This document shows, piece by piece, positions 7,273 to 14,753 of a DNA stretch of 18,902 nucleotides. The notes beneath the pieces were generated by a model. That model was not told the DNA's origin. It made no database searches and worked only from the letters and a program-made list of their open reading frames with translations. A program made the position numbers and the translations under genes. The stretch is from CAZFLM01 sp964519955 (GTDB taxonomy: Bacteria > Armatimonadota > Chthonomonadetes > Chthonomonadales > CAJBBX01): positions 1 through 18,902 of the forward strand of contig CAZFLM010000104.1 in the NCBI GenBank assembly GCA_964519955.1, in the 5' to 3' direction. Position 1 is the stretch's first letter, and every line of letters begins with the position of its first letter.

Positions 7273-9033
7273 CTACGCCGTCGCCTGGGCCTCGCGCGCG
7301 GCCTCGATCGCCACCTTGAACTGCTGGTTGTAGAGCCCCGCGTAGATGCCGCCGGCCGCCAGCAGCTCCGCGTGGCTGCCCTGCTCGCGGACCGTGCCCT
7401 TCTCCATGACGACGATCACGTCCGCCTTGACGATGGTGGAGAGCCGGTGCGCGATGACGAAGCTCGTGCGCCCCTGCATCAGGTGGTCCAGCGCCTCCTG
7501 GATTTGCGCCTCTGTCTCCGAGTCGAGCGACGACGTGGCCTCGTCCAGCACCAGGATGCGCGGGTCCGAGAGGATGGCGCGCGCGATCGCGATGCGCTGC
7601 TTTTCGCCGCCCGAGAGCTTGATGCCCTCCTCGCCGATCCGCGTCTCGTACCCCTTCGGCAGCGCGTCGATCACATGCGCCACGTTCGCGGCCCGCGCCG
7701 CCTCCTCCACCTCTTCGTCCGTGGCGTCCAGCTTTCCGTAGCGGATGTTCTCGCGGATCGTCGTGTTGAAGAGGATCGTCTCCTGGATCACCACGCCGAT
7801 CTGCCGCCGCAGCGACTTCAGCGTCACGTCGCGCAGGTCGTAGCCGTCCACCTTGATCGAGCCGGACGTCACGTCGTAGTGGCGCGACAGCAGGTTGATC
7901 ATCGTCGTCTTGCCGGAGCCCGACTGCCCGACCAGCGCCACCATCTGTCCCGGCTTGATGTCGAGGTCGATGCCCTTCAGCACCGGCTGCCCGGGCTCAT
8001 ACTCGAACCAGGTGTCCTCGTACGTCACGCCGCCCTTGATGGCGGGCATCTCGACCGCATCCGGCCGATCCTGGATGTTCGGCTCGGTGTCCAACGTCGC
8101 GAAGATACGGTTCAGCGCCGCATTCGTCCTCGCGATCTGGTCGTTGATCTGGATGAGCCGCAGGATCGGGCCGTACATGTACCCCGTGATGAACGAGATG
8201 AACGCGATCAGCGTGCCCGCCGTCATGTGGCCGCGAATGACGCTCTGGCCGCCGAAGTAGAAGAGCAGCGCCACGCCGCAGCCGCTCCCGATGAACTCGG
8301 CGATGGTCCAGAGCCGTGTTCCCATCATGCCCTGGTTCACGTTGAGGTCCATCAGACTGCGGTTCTGCCCCACGAACTGGCGGACCTCGAACCGCTCCTT
8401 CGCGTACGACTTCACCACCAGGGCCCCGGCCAGCTTCTCCTGCAGGTCGCCGAGCATGATGTCGCGCTCTTCGCGGATCTCGTCGGCGCGCTTCTTGATC
8501 CGGCCGATGTGCAGCTTGAAGTTGACGATGTAGAGCGGGAAGACGGACATCCCGATGAGGGCGAGCTTCGAGTCCCAACTGAACACCCAGAACACCACCA
8601 CGCAGAGCGTCACCAGGTCCGAGATGAGCGTCACCAGGCCGCCGCCGATAAGCTGGTCCAGCGTCGCCACGTCGTTGGTGATGTTCGACATCAGCTTGCC
8701 GGTCTGGCTCTTCTCGAAGAACCCCAGCGACAGCGTCTGCATGTGCGAGTACAGCTTCCGGCGCATGTCGTACTTGAACCGCTGGCCGAGGTAGGTGACC
8801 GTAAGGCTCAGGGCGAAGCCGACCGCGCTGCTCGCGAGGGCGACGCCGACGAGCGCCAGGAAGACGAGCGGGATGCTGAACGGGGTACGCGAGACGAGGT
8901 GGTCGACAAAGTACCGCACGATCAGGGGGTTGAGCGTGCCGAGCCCGGCGACCACGAGGGTCAGCAGACCCATCAGCGCCATGATCCACACGTAGGCGCG
9001 GAGTTCTTTGACGAGCCGGATGACGTTGCGCAT
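7273..9033 (-). CDS. ABC exporter half-transporter, MsbA-like, canonical ATPase site
   Basis: From the ATG at 9031-9033 the product is 586 residues. A six-helix transmembrane domain (about 10-300) is followed by an ATPase domain. Walker A GQSGSGKTT is at about 369-377, Q-loop Gln417, signature LSGGE at 473-477, Walker B with catalytic Glu498 (ILVLDEATSSLD), and switch His529. All active-site positions look functional, unlike the second exporter half at 4843-6597. Together they could form a heterodimer with one consensus and one weakened ATP site. A TTG at 9046-9048 is also possible as a start, but GGGGA 8 nt before the ATG favours the shorter form. The 22 nt before that ATG are preceded by a long stem-loop (9055-9110). 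This is the first gene of the presumed envelope operon. Substrate unknown; an envelope lipid is likely from the neighbours. Confidence 0.9.
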   Translation of the reverse strand: MRNVIRLVKELRAYVWIMALMGLLTLVVAGLGTLNPLIVRYFVDHLVSRTPFSIPLVFLALVGVALASSAVGFALSLTVTYLGQRFKYDMRRKLYSHMQTLSLGFFEKSQTGKLMSNITNDVATLDQLIGGGLVTLISDLVTLCVVVFWVFSWDSKLALIGMSVFPLYIVNFKLHIGRIKKRADEIREERDIMLGDLQEKLAGALVVKSYAKERFEVRQFVGQNRSLMDLNVNQGMMGTRLWTIAEFIGSGCGVALLFYFGGQSVIRGHMTAGTLIAFISFITGYMYGPILRLIQINDQIARTNAALNRIFATLDTEPNIQDRPDAVEMPAIKGGVTYEDTWFEYEPGQPVLKGIDLDIKPGQMVALVGQSGSGKTTMINLLSRHYDVTSGSIKVDGYDLRDVTLKSLRRQIGVVIQETILFNTTIRENIRYGKLDATDEEVEEAARAANVAHVIDALPKGYETRIGEEGIKLSGGEKQRIAIARAILSDPRILVLDEATSSLDSETEAQIQEALDHLMQGRTSFVIAHRLSTIVKADVIVVMEKGTVREQGSHAELLAAGGIYAGLYNQQFKVAIEAAREAQATA

Positions 9034-9054
9034 GGAGTGGTTCCCCAAGAACGC

Positions 9055-9110
9055 GAAGGCTGAGGGCGGCTACCCGCTAAGCAGCGGGGAACGCGCAGCC
9101 CTCAGCCTTC
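9055..9110 (-). promoter_or_regulatory. Large stem-loop in the leader of the exporter operon
   Basis: A perfect 13-bp outer stem pairs GAAGGCTGAGGGC at 9055-9067 with its complement at 9098-9110. An inner 5-bp stem CCCGC/GCGGG lies at 9073-9077 and 9084-9088. The outer stem ends 22 nt before the ATG of the exporter gene, so it would lie in the mRNA leader. No run of T follows in either direction, so a simple terminator is unlikely. It may control translation or mRNA stability, or it may be a mobile palindromic element. No known riboswitch family was recognised. Confidence 0.6.
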
Positions 9111-9367
9111 CGTATCCCTAGCTCGCCCGCACGCATGTGCCAGCTACGCTGGTCTGCGTCCGGGTCGTCCGATGGTTGTGCTGACATATCGATCACGATG
9201 ACGCAGGGCTACCGCACGAACCGCCCCGCATTCCTCGGTTGGTTTGCAGCCTGCAGTTTACCCGACACTCCTCGCCATGTCCGGCAATCCACAACCAATT
9301 CCACACACTCTTCTACCGCTCGCCGCACCGAGCCCGCCGCGAACCACCGCGCGCGCCGCGAACCACC

Positions 9368-9433
9368 GGTCGGCACGGAGGCCGACCCTCCAACTTGCCG
9401 CCGCCCACGGGAGGGTGGCGCTCCGTCGCCACC
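9368..9433. repeat. Pair of REP-like hairpins with complementary loops
   Basis: Two perfect hairpins have 7-bp stems and 6-nt loops: GGTCGGC-ACGGAG-GCCGACC at 9368-9387, and GGTGGCG-CTCCGT-CGCCACC at 9414-9433. The two loops are exact reverse complements. The pair therefore looks like one element type present in opposite orientations, as in BIMEs. In RNA the loops could also pair with each other. Confidence 0.8.
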
Positions 9434-9444
9434 GCTGCACCCAA

Positions 9445-9594
9445 CCGCGCCAGGCCGTGCATCCCTGCCCATCCAGCAGGCGGCCGTGGTGGGGCGGGCG
9501 TCCCTGCCCGCCAGTGCCCAGCCGCGCCAGCTCGTGCATCCCTGCCCATCCAGCATGCGGCCGTGGTGGGTCGTGCATCCCTGCCCGCCAGTGC
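9445..9594. repeat. 73-bp tandem duplication next to the moxR stop
   Basis: The segment 9445-9517 is repeated at 9522-9594 with 6 differences in 73 positions and a 4-bp spacer. Each unit has two copies of a TCCCTGCCC core. The first unit holds the intact palindrome GGCGGGC-GTCCCT-GCCCGCC at 9493-9512; in the second unit the left arm is mutated. The second unit ends 3 bp from the moxR stop codon, so on the minus strand the array forms the 3' end of the moxR transcript. Confidence 0.88.
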
Positions 9595-9597
9595 AGC

Positions 9598-10602
9598 TTA
9601 CCGCGGCACGGCGATCTGATCCAGGATCGACCCGAGCACCCGGTCCGGCGTCTGACCCTCGATCTCGCTCTCCGGCCGAAGCAGGATGCGATGCCGCAGC
9701 ACGGGCAGCGCCAGCGCCTTCACGTCGTCCGGCGTCACGAAGTCGCGGTCCTGGATGGCCGCCAGCGCCTTGGCCGCGAGCATCAGCGCGACCGCGGCGC
9801 GCGGCGAGGGGCCTAGCGTCAGATGCCGGTGGTCGCGCCCGGCTCGCGCGATGTCGGCGATGTACTTGCGCACCGCCACGCTCACCTCGACCCGGTCCAC
9901 CGCGGCGCGCAGCATCGGCAGGTTCTCCGCGGTCAGCACGGGCACGATCCCCGCGGCGTGTAGGTCGGTGGCGCGGAACCCGCCCTGGTAGTTCGCCAGG
10001 ATCTGCATCTCCTCGTCCGCGCTGGGGTAGCCGACCAGGATCTTCAGCATGAACCGGTCCAACTGCGCCTCCGGGAGGGGATAGGTGCCCTCGTACTCCA
10101 CCGGGTTCTGCGTCGCGCACACCAGGAACGGGCTCGGCAAATCGTAGCTCGTCCCGTCGATGGTGGCGCGCCGCTCCTCCATTGCTTCGAGCAGGGCCGC
10201 CTGCGTCTTGGGCGGCGTGCGGTTCACCTCGTCGGCGAGCACCAGGCTGGCGAACAGCGGACCCTTGCGAAGGCTGAACACGCTCTCCCGCGGGTCGAAC
10301 ACGTTCGTGCCCAGGATGTCGGAGGGCATCAGGTCCGGCGTGAACTGGATGCGGTTGAACGGGACGTCGCAGGCGAGCGCGAACGCGCGGACCGCCAGCG
10401 TCTTCGCGGTGCCCGGGACGCCCTCCAGCAGGACGTGCCCGTTCGCCAGCAGCGCCACCGTCAGCATCTCCAGCATCTCGTCCTGGCCGACGATCGCCTT
10501 GCGCATCTCCGCCAGGATGTGGTCCGCGAACTGAGCCACGGCTCCCACGGGGTTGGCGCTAGCGGTTACGATCGTCGACGGATCGCCTAGAAAGTCGGAC
10601 AA
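9598..10602 (-). CDS. moxR: MoxR-family AAA+ ATPase
   Basis: The 334-residue protein is a typical MoxR ATPase. Walker A GVPGTAKT is at residues 61-68, Walker B LVLADE ends at Glu125, sensor 1 Asn166 is in CATQNP, and the arginine in LDRF is at 183. A lid domain with TLGPSPRA follows. MoxR proteins act as chaperone-like ATPases that help insert metals or assemble protein complexes, often with von Willebrand A or DUF58 partners. The start is a TTG at 10600-10602, backed by AGGAGG 7 nt upstream. It overlaps the upstream DUF4350 gene by 44 nt, so the two are surely co-transcribed. In many bacteria a DUF58 gene follows moxR. Here the gene is followed directly by repeats, so that partner is missing from the cluster. 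The specific client is unknown. Confidence 0.95.
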   Translation of the reverse strand: MSDFLGDPSTIVTASANPVGAVAQFADHILAEMRKAIVGQDEMLEMLTVALLANGHVLLEGVPGTAKTLAVRAFALACDVPFNRIQFTPDLMPSDILGTNVFDPRESVFSLRKGPLFASLVLADEVNRTPPKTQAALLEAMEERRATIDGTSYDLPSPFLVCATQNPVEYEGTYPLPEAQLDRFMLKILVGYPSADEEMQILANYQGGFRATDLHAAGIVPVLTAENLPMLRAAVDRVEVSVAVRKYIADIARAGRDHRHLTLGPSPRAAVALMLAAKALAAIQDRDFVTPDDVKALALPVLRHRILLRPESEIEGQTPDRVLGSILDQIAVPR

Positions 10603-11785
10603 GGTCGGCCCTCCTGCGGTAGTCGTCCATCTGTTGTGCCAGCCGGAGCATGTCGGCCTCCGTCACCGCTGCTCCGTCGATGATGCCCTCGCATCGGTCC
10701 ATCAGGTCCTGCAAGGCTGCCCTGGGCAGTCCGAGCCGGGCTTCGGCCAGGCGCGCGATGTCGGCCGGCGTCGCGTCCGTCGGCGCATCCACCCGGTGCG
10801 CCAGGTCGCGCGCGAAGGGGCGGTACAGTAGCTCCACCGCGATGCCCGACGCACCCGCCCGCCGGTAGAGGTCGGCCATCGAGTCGACGTACTCCGTGCT
10901 AGGCCGCGCGCCGCTTCGGGCGAACGCCAGCGGCCTTCCGAAGCGTCTGTTCGCCGCCACGATCGCCACTCCGAGCAGCGCCAGGCCGATCCAGAACGCC
11001 GCCCGCAGCGGCGCGCCGATCGCCGACCAGAGAGACGGGGCGCTGTCGCCGTCCTCGCGCCCGTAGCCCTGGTGGTACTCGTCGAACAGCACTCGGGGAC
11101 GGGTGCGGCTCGTGTGGCTCGCAGCGATGTTCAGGAAGAGGAGCGCCGTGTCCGATCCCTCAAGCTCCCCGTTCTGCGGCCCCACGGCGTCCGAGACCGC
11201 CACCACCGTCCCGTCGCCCAGCGGCCACGAGACGACGCACGCGCCGGCGTTGTCGGCGAACTCGGTCGTCTGCGTCCACTCGGACTCGTTCACCAGGCGC
11301 GTGGCGCTCGAGAGGCGCAGCGAACCGACGTCGGCGGTCTCCGGTGCGGGCGGCTCGGTTCGGTTCGTGGCGGTGCCCGTGGCCGGCCCGCTGTCGTTCA
11401 CGCCCAGATACTCGAACGTCACGCCACTCATGCCGCGCGTCGGCCACTTGCCGGACACCACGACTACAGCCGTGCCCCCGTTCTGGATCCACTCGCGGAG
11501 GGCATCGTGCTCCTCGTCGTCGATGGGGCGCTGCAGCGGCTCCGCCACGATGAGAACGCCGGCGTCCTCGGGCAGGTGCTCGTAGCGCTTCTCGAATCGC
11601 GCGACTTCGAGCCGGTTGCGGGAGAGGAACTCGTGCAGGGCCTTGAGCCCCTTGGGCGTGGTCACGTAGCTGCTGGGGCGCGCGGCGGCTTCCTGCTCCG
11701 CGCCGCGGTGGCCGAAGTAGACCGTGGTCATGGCGAACACGGCCAGCAGCGCCCCCAGGATGCACGTCTCTCTGCCGAGTCGCAT
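10559..11785 (-). CDS. DUF4350 domain membrane protein
   Basis: This 408-residue protein has a membrane helix at about residues 9-25, then an extracytoplasmic domain that looks like a class I glutamine amidotransferase-like or GldG-like fold (GVLIVAEPL, LREWIQNGGTAVVVV). The family motif FDEYHQGYG is at 234-242. A second helix at about 261-279 is followed by a cytoplasmic tail of about 125 residues with helices. The order matches DUF4350 proteins, which commonly sit beside moxR and DUF58 genes; their molecular role is not known. The start is the ATG at 11783-11785, with no strong ribosome binding site visible. Its 3' end overlaps moxR by 44 nt. A candidate promoter lies about 80 nt upstream, so this gene begins the two-gene unit. 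Confidence 0.85.
   Translation of the reverse strand: MRLGRETCILGALLAVFAMTTVYFGHRGAEQEAAARPSSYVTTPKGLKALHEFLSRNRLEVARFEKRYEHLPEDAGVLIVAEPLQRPIDDEEHDALREWIQNGGTAVVVVSGKWPTRGMSGVTFEYLGVNDSGPATGTATNRTEPPAPETADVGSLRLSSATRLVNESEWTQTTEFADNAGACVVSWPLGDGTVVAVSDAVGPQNGELEGSDTALLFLNIAASHTSRTRPRVLFDEYHQGYGREDGDSAPSLWSAIGAPLRAAFWIGLALLGVAIVAANRRFGRPLAFARSGARPSTEYVDSMADLYRRAGASGIAVELLYRPFARDLAHRVDAPTDATPADIARLAEARLGLPRAALQDLMDRCEGIIDGAAVTEADMLRLAQQMDDYRRRADLVRLSRRSVDDRNR
10610..10615 (-). promoter_or_regulatory. Ribosome binding site deciding the moxR TTG start
   Basis: AGGAGG on the minus strand lies 7 nt before the TTG at 10600-10602, inside the end of the DUF4350 gene. The next in-frame alternatives are GTG codons 18 and 21 codons further on, which lack such a site. 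Confidence 0.7.
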
Positions 11786-11870
11786 GGGTGAGTGGTCCGG
11801 CGCGTCGACGAGGCTACCGTGCGGCCGCGCGCCGATGGTGAGGATGGAACCGGATGCCGATTCGCGCCCT

Positions 11871-11899
11871 ATACTACCACAAGGAGCCCGAACTGACCA
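11871..11899 (-). promoter_or_regulatory. Candidate promoter of the DUF4350-moxR unit
   Basis: On the minus strand TGGTCA (11894-11899) and TAGTAT (11871-11876) are separated by 17 bp. TG-G precedes the -10 box as in extended -10 promoters. Transcription would start near 11864, leaving a leader of about 80 nt before the ATG. The -35 box matches consensus at only four of six positions. Confidence 0.45.
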
Positions 11900-11928
11900 G
11901 TCGCTGGGCAGTCCAAAGCGCGAGGGTC

Positions 11929-13314
11929 TCAGTCCCTGGGGGGCTGCGGCGCCGGCGGTGGCTGGCCCGTCACCGCAACCCGGTTCTTGCCGGCCCGCTT
12001 CGCCTCGTACAGCGCGAGGTCGGCGGCGGACACCAGAGCGCTGTCGTCCTCGGCGTCCTCCGGATAGGTCGCCACACCCGCGCTCAGGGTGAGCCGGACC
12101 TCAGCGTCTGGTCCCGCGGCGAACACGGTGGCCTCGATCGCGGCGCGCATCCGCTCCGCTACCTCCGCCGCCTGGCTGCGCGCGGTCTCCGGACACAGAA
12201 CCGCGAACTCCTCACCGCCGTACCGCGCAACGATATCGGTGTCCCGCAGGTTGCGCCGAAGGACCTCGGCGACGCGCACGAGGACCTGGTTGCCCACCGG
12301 GTGCCCGTAGCGGTCGTTCACCGACTTGAACTCGTCCAGGTCCATCATCGTGAGCGACACGTGACGATGGTGGCGCGCCGCGCGCTTCAGCTCGTCCGCC
12401 AGGTGGCGCCGCAGCGATCGGTGGTTCGGCAGGTTCGTCAGGTCGTCCGTGTACGCCAGCCCCTGCAGGCCCTCCTCGACCTTCAGCCGGTAGAGGGCGA
12501 ACGACGCGCGGGCGCACAGCGCTTCGACGTACCGGATCTGCTCGCTGCTGAACGCGGCGGGCGCCGTGGAGCCGAGGTACAGCATCCCCACCGGCACCTT
12601 CAGCGACCGCAGCCCAACGCACATGACGGAGCGTGTCCTCGCGTCCAGCTCGGCCAGACGCGCGTCGCTGGCGCCAGGCGCGTCTGGCGAGTACAGGGCC
12701 ATCGGCTCCATCGGGTTCCATCCGGTGCGCCGGCTGCGCATGCCCAGCTTGTCGGCCAGATGCTCGCCCCCTGCCACCCCTGTCGTTGCGGCCAGCACCA
12801 GGCAGTGCCGCGTCTCGTCCACCAGGTAGATGGCGCCGCGCTCCGCGCTGGGCACGATGGTCCGCGCCAGCCGCAGAGTCGCGTCCATCGCGCTTCGGAG
12901 GTCGGGAGCTGCGGCAACCACCTGCGCCGCGTTCATCAGCGAGTCCTGCTCGCCCGCCAGGTGCCGCATCTTGTCGCGCTCGCGCTGCACGTGCCGCGAG
13001 TAGATGCCGCCGATCACCGCCATCAGGTTGAGGATCAGCACGCGGACGGCGTCGTGGCGCGAGTAGGCCGTCGAGCTGCCGCCCCCGGCGATGATGGCCA
13101 CATCGAGGAACGTGAGGAGGACGCCAACCGACACGACCGCCTCGAACGGGCAGGACACGACTGCCAGGATCACGGGAAGGAAGACGAGGGGATAGAAGTC
13201 GCTGTCGCGTCCCCCGGTGAACCGGATGAGGAACGCAAGCGCAACGGCGAGGGCGAGCACGCCAACCGTGGCAGCTCGCCCCGACTCACGCAGCTTCGAC
13301 CACTGCACGTTCAC
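11929..13314 (-). CDS. Membrane-bound GAF-GGDEF diguanylate cyclase
   Basis: The 461-residue protein has about four N-terminal membrane segments (roughly residues 14-31, 41-57, 60-77, 89-105), a GAF-like sensor region (about 130-280) and a GGDEF domain (about 285-450). The active site GGEEF is at 366-370, with metal-binding Asp325 in MMDLDEFK. An inhibitory I-site RxxD (Arg357-Asp360) lies five residues before it, so the enzyme should make cyclic di-GMP and be product-inhibited. The start is a GTG at 13312-13314 with GAGGTG 5 nt upstream. It begins 29 nt after argH, so it may be transcribed with the arginine genes, although no functional link is known. The C-terminus ends in a Pro-rich tail. 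The signal sensed by the GAF region cannot be told. Confidence 0.94.
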   Translation of the reverse strand: MNVQWSKLRESGRAATVGVLALAVALAFLIRFTGGRDSDFYPLVFLPVILAVVSCPFEAVVSVGVLLTFLDVAIIAGGGSSTAYSRHDAVRVLILNLMAVIGGIYSRHVQRERDKMRHLAGEQDSLMNAAQVVAAAPDLRSAMDATLRLARTIVPSAERGAIYLVDETRHCLVLAATTGVAGGEHLADKLGMRSRRTGWNPMEPMALYSPDAPGASDARLAELDARTRSVMCVGLRSLKVPVGMLYLGSTAPAAFSSEQIRYVEALCARASFALYRLKVEEGLQGLAYTDDLTNLPNHRSLRRHLADELKRAARHHRHVSLTMMDLDEFKSVNDRYGHPVGNQVLVRVAEVLRRNLRDTDIVARYGGEEFAVLCPETARSQAAEVAERMRAAIEATVFAAGPDAEVRLTLSAGVATYPEDAEDDSALVSAADLALYEAKRAGKNRVAVTGQPPPAPQPPRD

Positions 13315-13343
13315 TTCGACACCTCGCGGACAGACGGGATGCC

Positions 13344-14747
13344 TCAGCGCAGGTCATCAGCCTCCAACAACCGTCGGGCCGACTGCAACTGGGCGCGCAC
13401 TGCCTCCGGCGCGGTGCCGCCCACGCAACGGCGTGATGCCAGGCTCGTTTCCACAGTCATGGCCCGATGTCCTTCAGGCCCGATACCCGGCGCGATACGC
13501 TCGAGGTCTTCGCCGGTCAGCTCCTCGAGCCCGATGCCCCGGTCCAGGCACTCGCGCACCACCTCGCCGACCACGCGGTGCGCGTCGCGAAACGCCATGC
13601 CGCGCCGAACGAGCAGGTCCGCCAGGTCCGTCGCCGTCGAGAAGTCCGCCCGCATCGCCTGGGCCATCCGCTCGCGGCGGAACTTGGCCGTGCGCAGCGT
13701 CAGCTCCATCGCGGGCAGCAGGTCGAGCAGCGTGTCCACCGCGTCGAACACCGGCTCCTTGTCTTCCTGCATGTCCTTGTTGTAGGCTAGCGGGAGGCCC
13801 TTCATCACGGTCAGAAGCGCCAGCAGGTCGCCGAACACGCGGCCCGACTTGCCTCGGGCCAGCTCGGCGACATCCGGGTTCTTCTTCTGGGGCATGATGC
13901 TGCTGCCCGTGGTTACCGCATCGTCTAGTTCGACGTAGGCAAACTCAGGCGTGTTCCAGACGATCAGCTCCTCGGCGATGCGCGAGAGGTGGACCGCCAT
14001 GATGGCGGCTGCCCCCAGGAACTCCATCGCGAAGTCGCGGTCCGACACGGCGTCGAGGCTGTTCTCCACGACACCGTCGAAGCCCAGCAGCTCCGCCACC
14101 AGGGGCCGATCGATGGGGAACGTGGTGCCTGCCAGCGCCCCCGCGCCCAGCGGCAGCAGGTTCAGCCGGCGCCGCAGGTCGCGCAGGCGCTCGCGGTCGC
14201 GCTGGAACATCCAGAAGTACGCCAGCAGGTGGTGCGAGAGCAGGATGGGCTGTGCATGCTGTAGGTGCGTGCACCCGGCCAGCACGGTGCCCATCTCCTT
14301 CTCGGCCTTCTGCGCCAGCGTCGCCTGCAGGGCCAGGAGCGCCTCGCGGATCTCGTCCACCGCGTCGCGCAGGAAGAGGCGGCAGTCCGTCGCCACCTGG
14401 TCGTTGCGGCTGCGCGCGGTGTGCAGCTTCCCGGCCAGCGGCCCGATCGCCCGGCGCAGCAGGTCCTCGACCGCGGTGTGGATGTCCTCGGCGTCCTCGG
14501 GCAGCTCCACCGAGCCGTCGGCGAGCCCGCCCTCGATCTGCCGCAGCGCCGCCACGATCTGCTCCGCCTCGTCGGCCGCCAGGATGCCCGTGCGGCCCAG
14601 CATCGTGGCGTGCGCGATGCTGCCGGCGATGTCCTGCCGCCAGAGGCGGCGGTCGAACGGCAAGGAGTCGTTCAACCGCCGCGTGATCTCAGCGGTCTCG
14701 CCCGCGAAGCGGCCGCCCCATTGGCGCGGGGTGTTCCGGTCTGCCAT
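13344..14747 (-). CDS. argH: Argininosuccinate lyase ArgH
   Basis: This 467-residue enzyme cleaves argininosuccinate to arginine and fumarate, the last step of arginine synthesis, in the cytoplasm. The fumarase/lyase superfamily signature GSSIMPQKKNPD is at residues 281-292, and its flexible loop carries the catalytic serine. The conserved TARSRNDQ (110-117) and the acid-base histidine region THLQHAQP (His161) are also present. The length is normal and I see no break. It starts 6 nt after the argG stop, so the two genes are surely co-transcribed, perhaps with translational coupling because no strong ribosome binding site is visible. Substrate and product flow follow the gene order argF, argG, argH. 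Confidence 0.97.
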   Translation of the reverse strand: MADRNTPRQWGGRFAGETAEITRRLNDSLPFDRRLWRQDIAGSIAHATMLGRTGILAADEAEQIVAALRQIEGGLADGSVELPEDAEDIHTAVEDLLRRAIGPLAGKLHTARSRNDQVATDCRLFLRDAVDEIREALLALQATLAQKAEKEMGTVLAGCTHLQHAQPILLSHHLLAYFWMFQRDRERLRDLRRRLNLLPLGAGALAGTTFPIDRPLVAELLGFDGVVENSLDAVSDRDFAMEFLGAAAIMAVHLSRIAEELIVWNTPEFAYVELDDAVTTGSSIMPQKKNPDVAELARGKSGRVFGDLLALLTVMKGLPLAYNKDMQEDKEPVFDAVDTLLDLLPAMELTLRTAKFRRERMAQAMRADFSTATDLADLLVRRGMAFRDAHRVVGEVVRECLDRGIGLEELTGEDLERIAPGIGPEGHRAMTVETSLASRRCVGGTAPEAVRAQLQSARRLLEADDLR

Positions 14748-14753
14748 CGCTCG

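Larger units (their letters stand above)
9034..9597. other. Non-coding region with hairpins and tandem repeats
   Basis: These 564 bp lie between the first exporter gene and the moxR stop. From left to right they hold a 13-bp stem-loop (9055-9110), a stretch with no clear feature (9111-9335) apart from small palindromes such as CCAGC-GTA-GCTGG on the minus strand and TGCAG-C-CTGCA at 9245-9255, and a direct repeat GCCGCGAACCACCG at 9336-9349 and 9355-9368. Two REP-like hairpins (9368-9387, 9414-9433) and a 73-bp tandem duplication (9445-9594) follow. Open frames here are Arg/Pro-rich, driven by base composition, and show no recognisable domains. No convincing promoter for the exporter operon was found, although one is expected here. 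Confidence 0.7.

Noticed and set aside
285..9063. Very long plus-strand open frames (for example 285-1874, 4828-6579, 7372-9063) opposite the envelope genes
   Set aside because: They are antisense shadows created by high G+C codon use. They are rich in Arg, His, Asp and Val, show no domains, and overlie well-identified minus-strand genes.
9445..9594. Possible CRISPR array
   Set aside because: Only two long units with a 4-bp spacer and internal palindromes are present. There are no regular spacers and no cas genes.
9135..10120. Overlapping open frames on both strands in the repeat region (plus 9135-10052, minus 9209-10120)
   Set aside because: They span repeats and the wrong frames of moxR, and the translations are low-complexity Pro/Arg/Ala.
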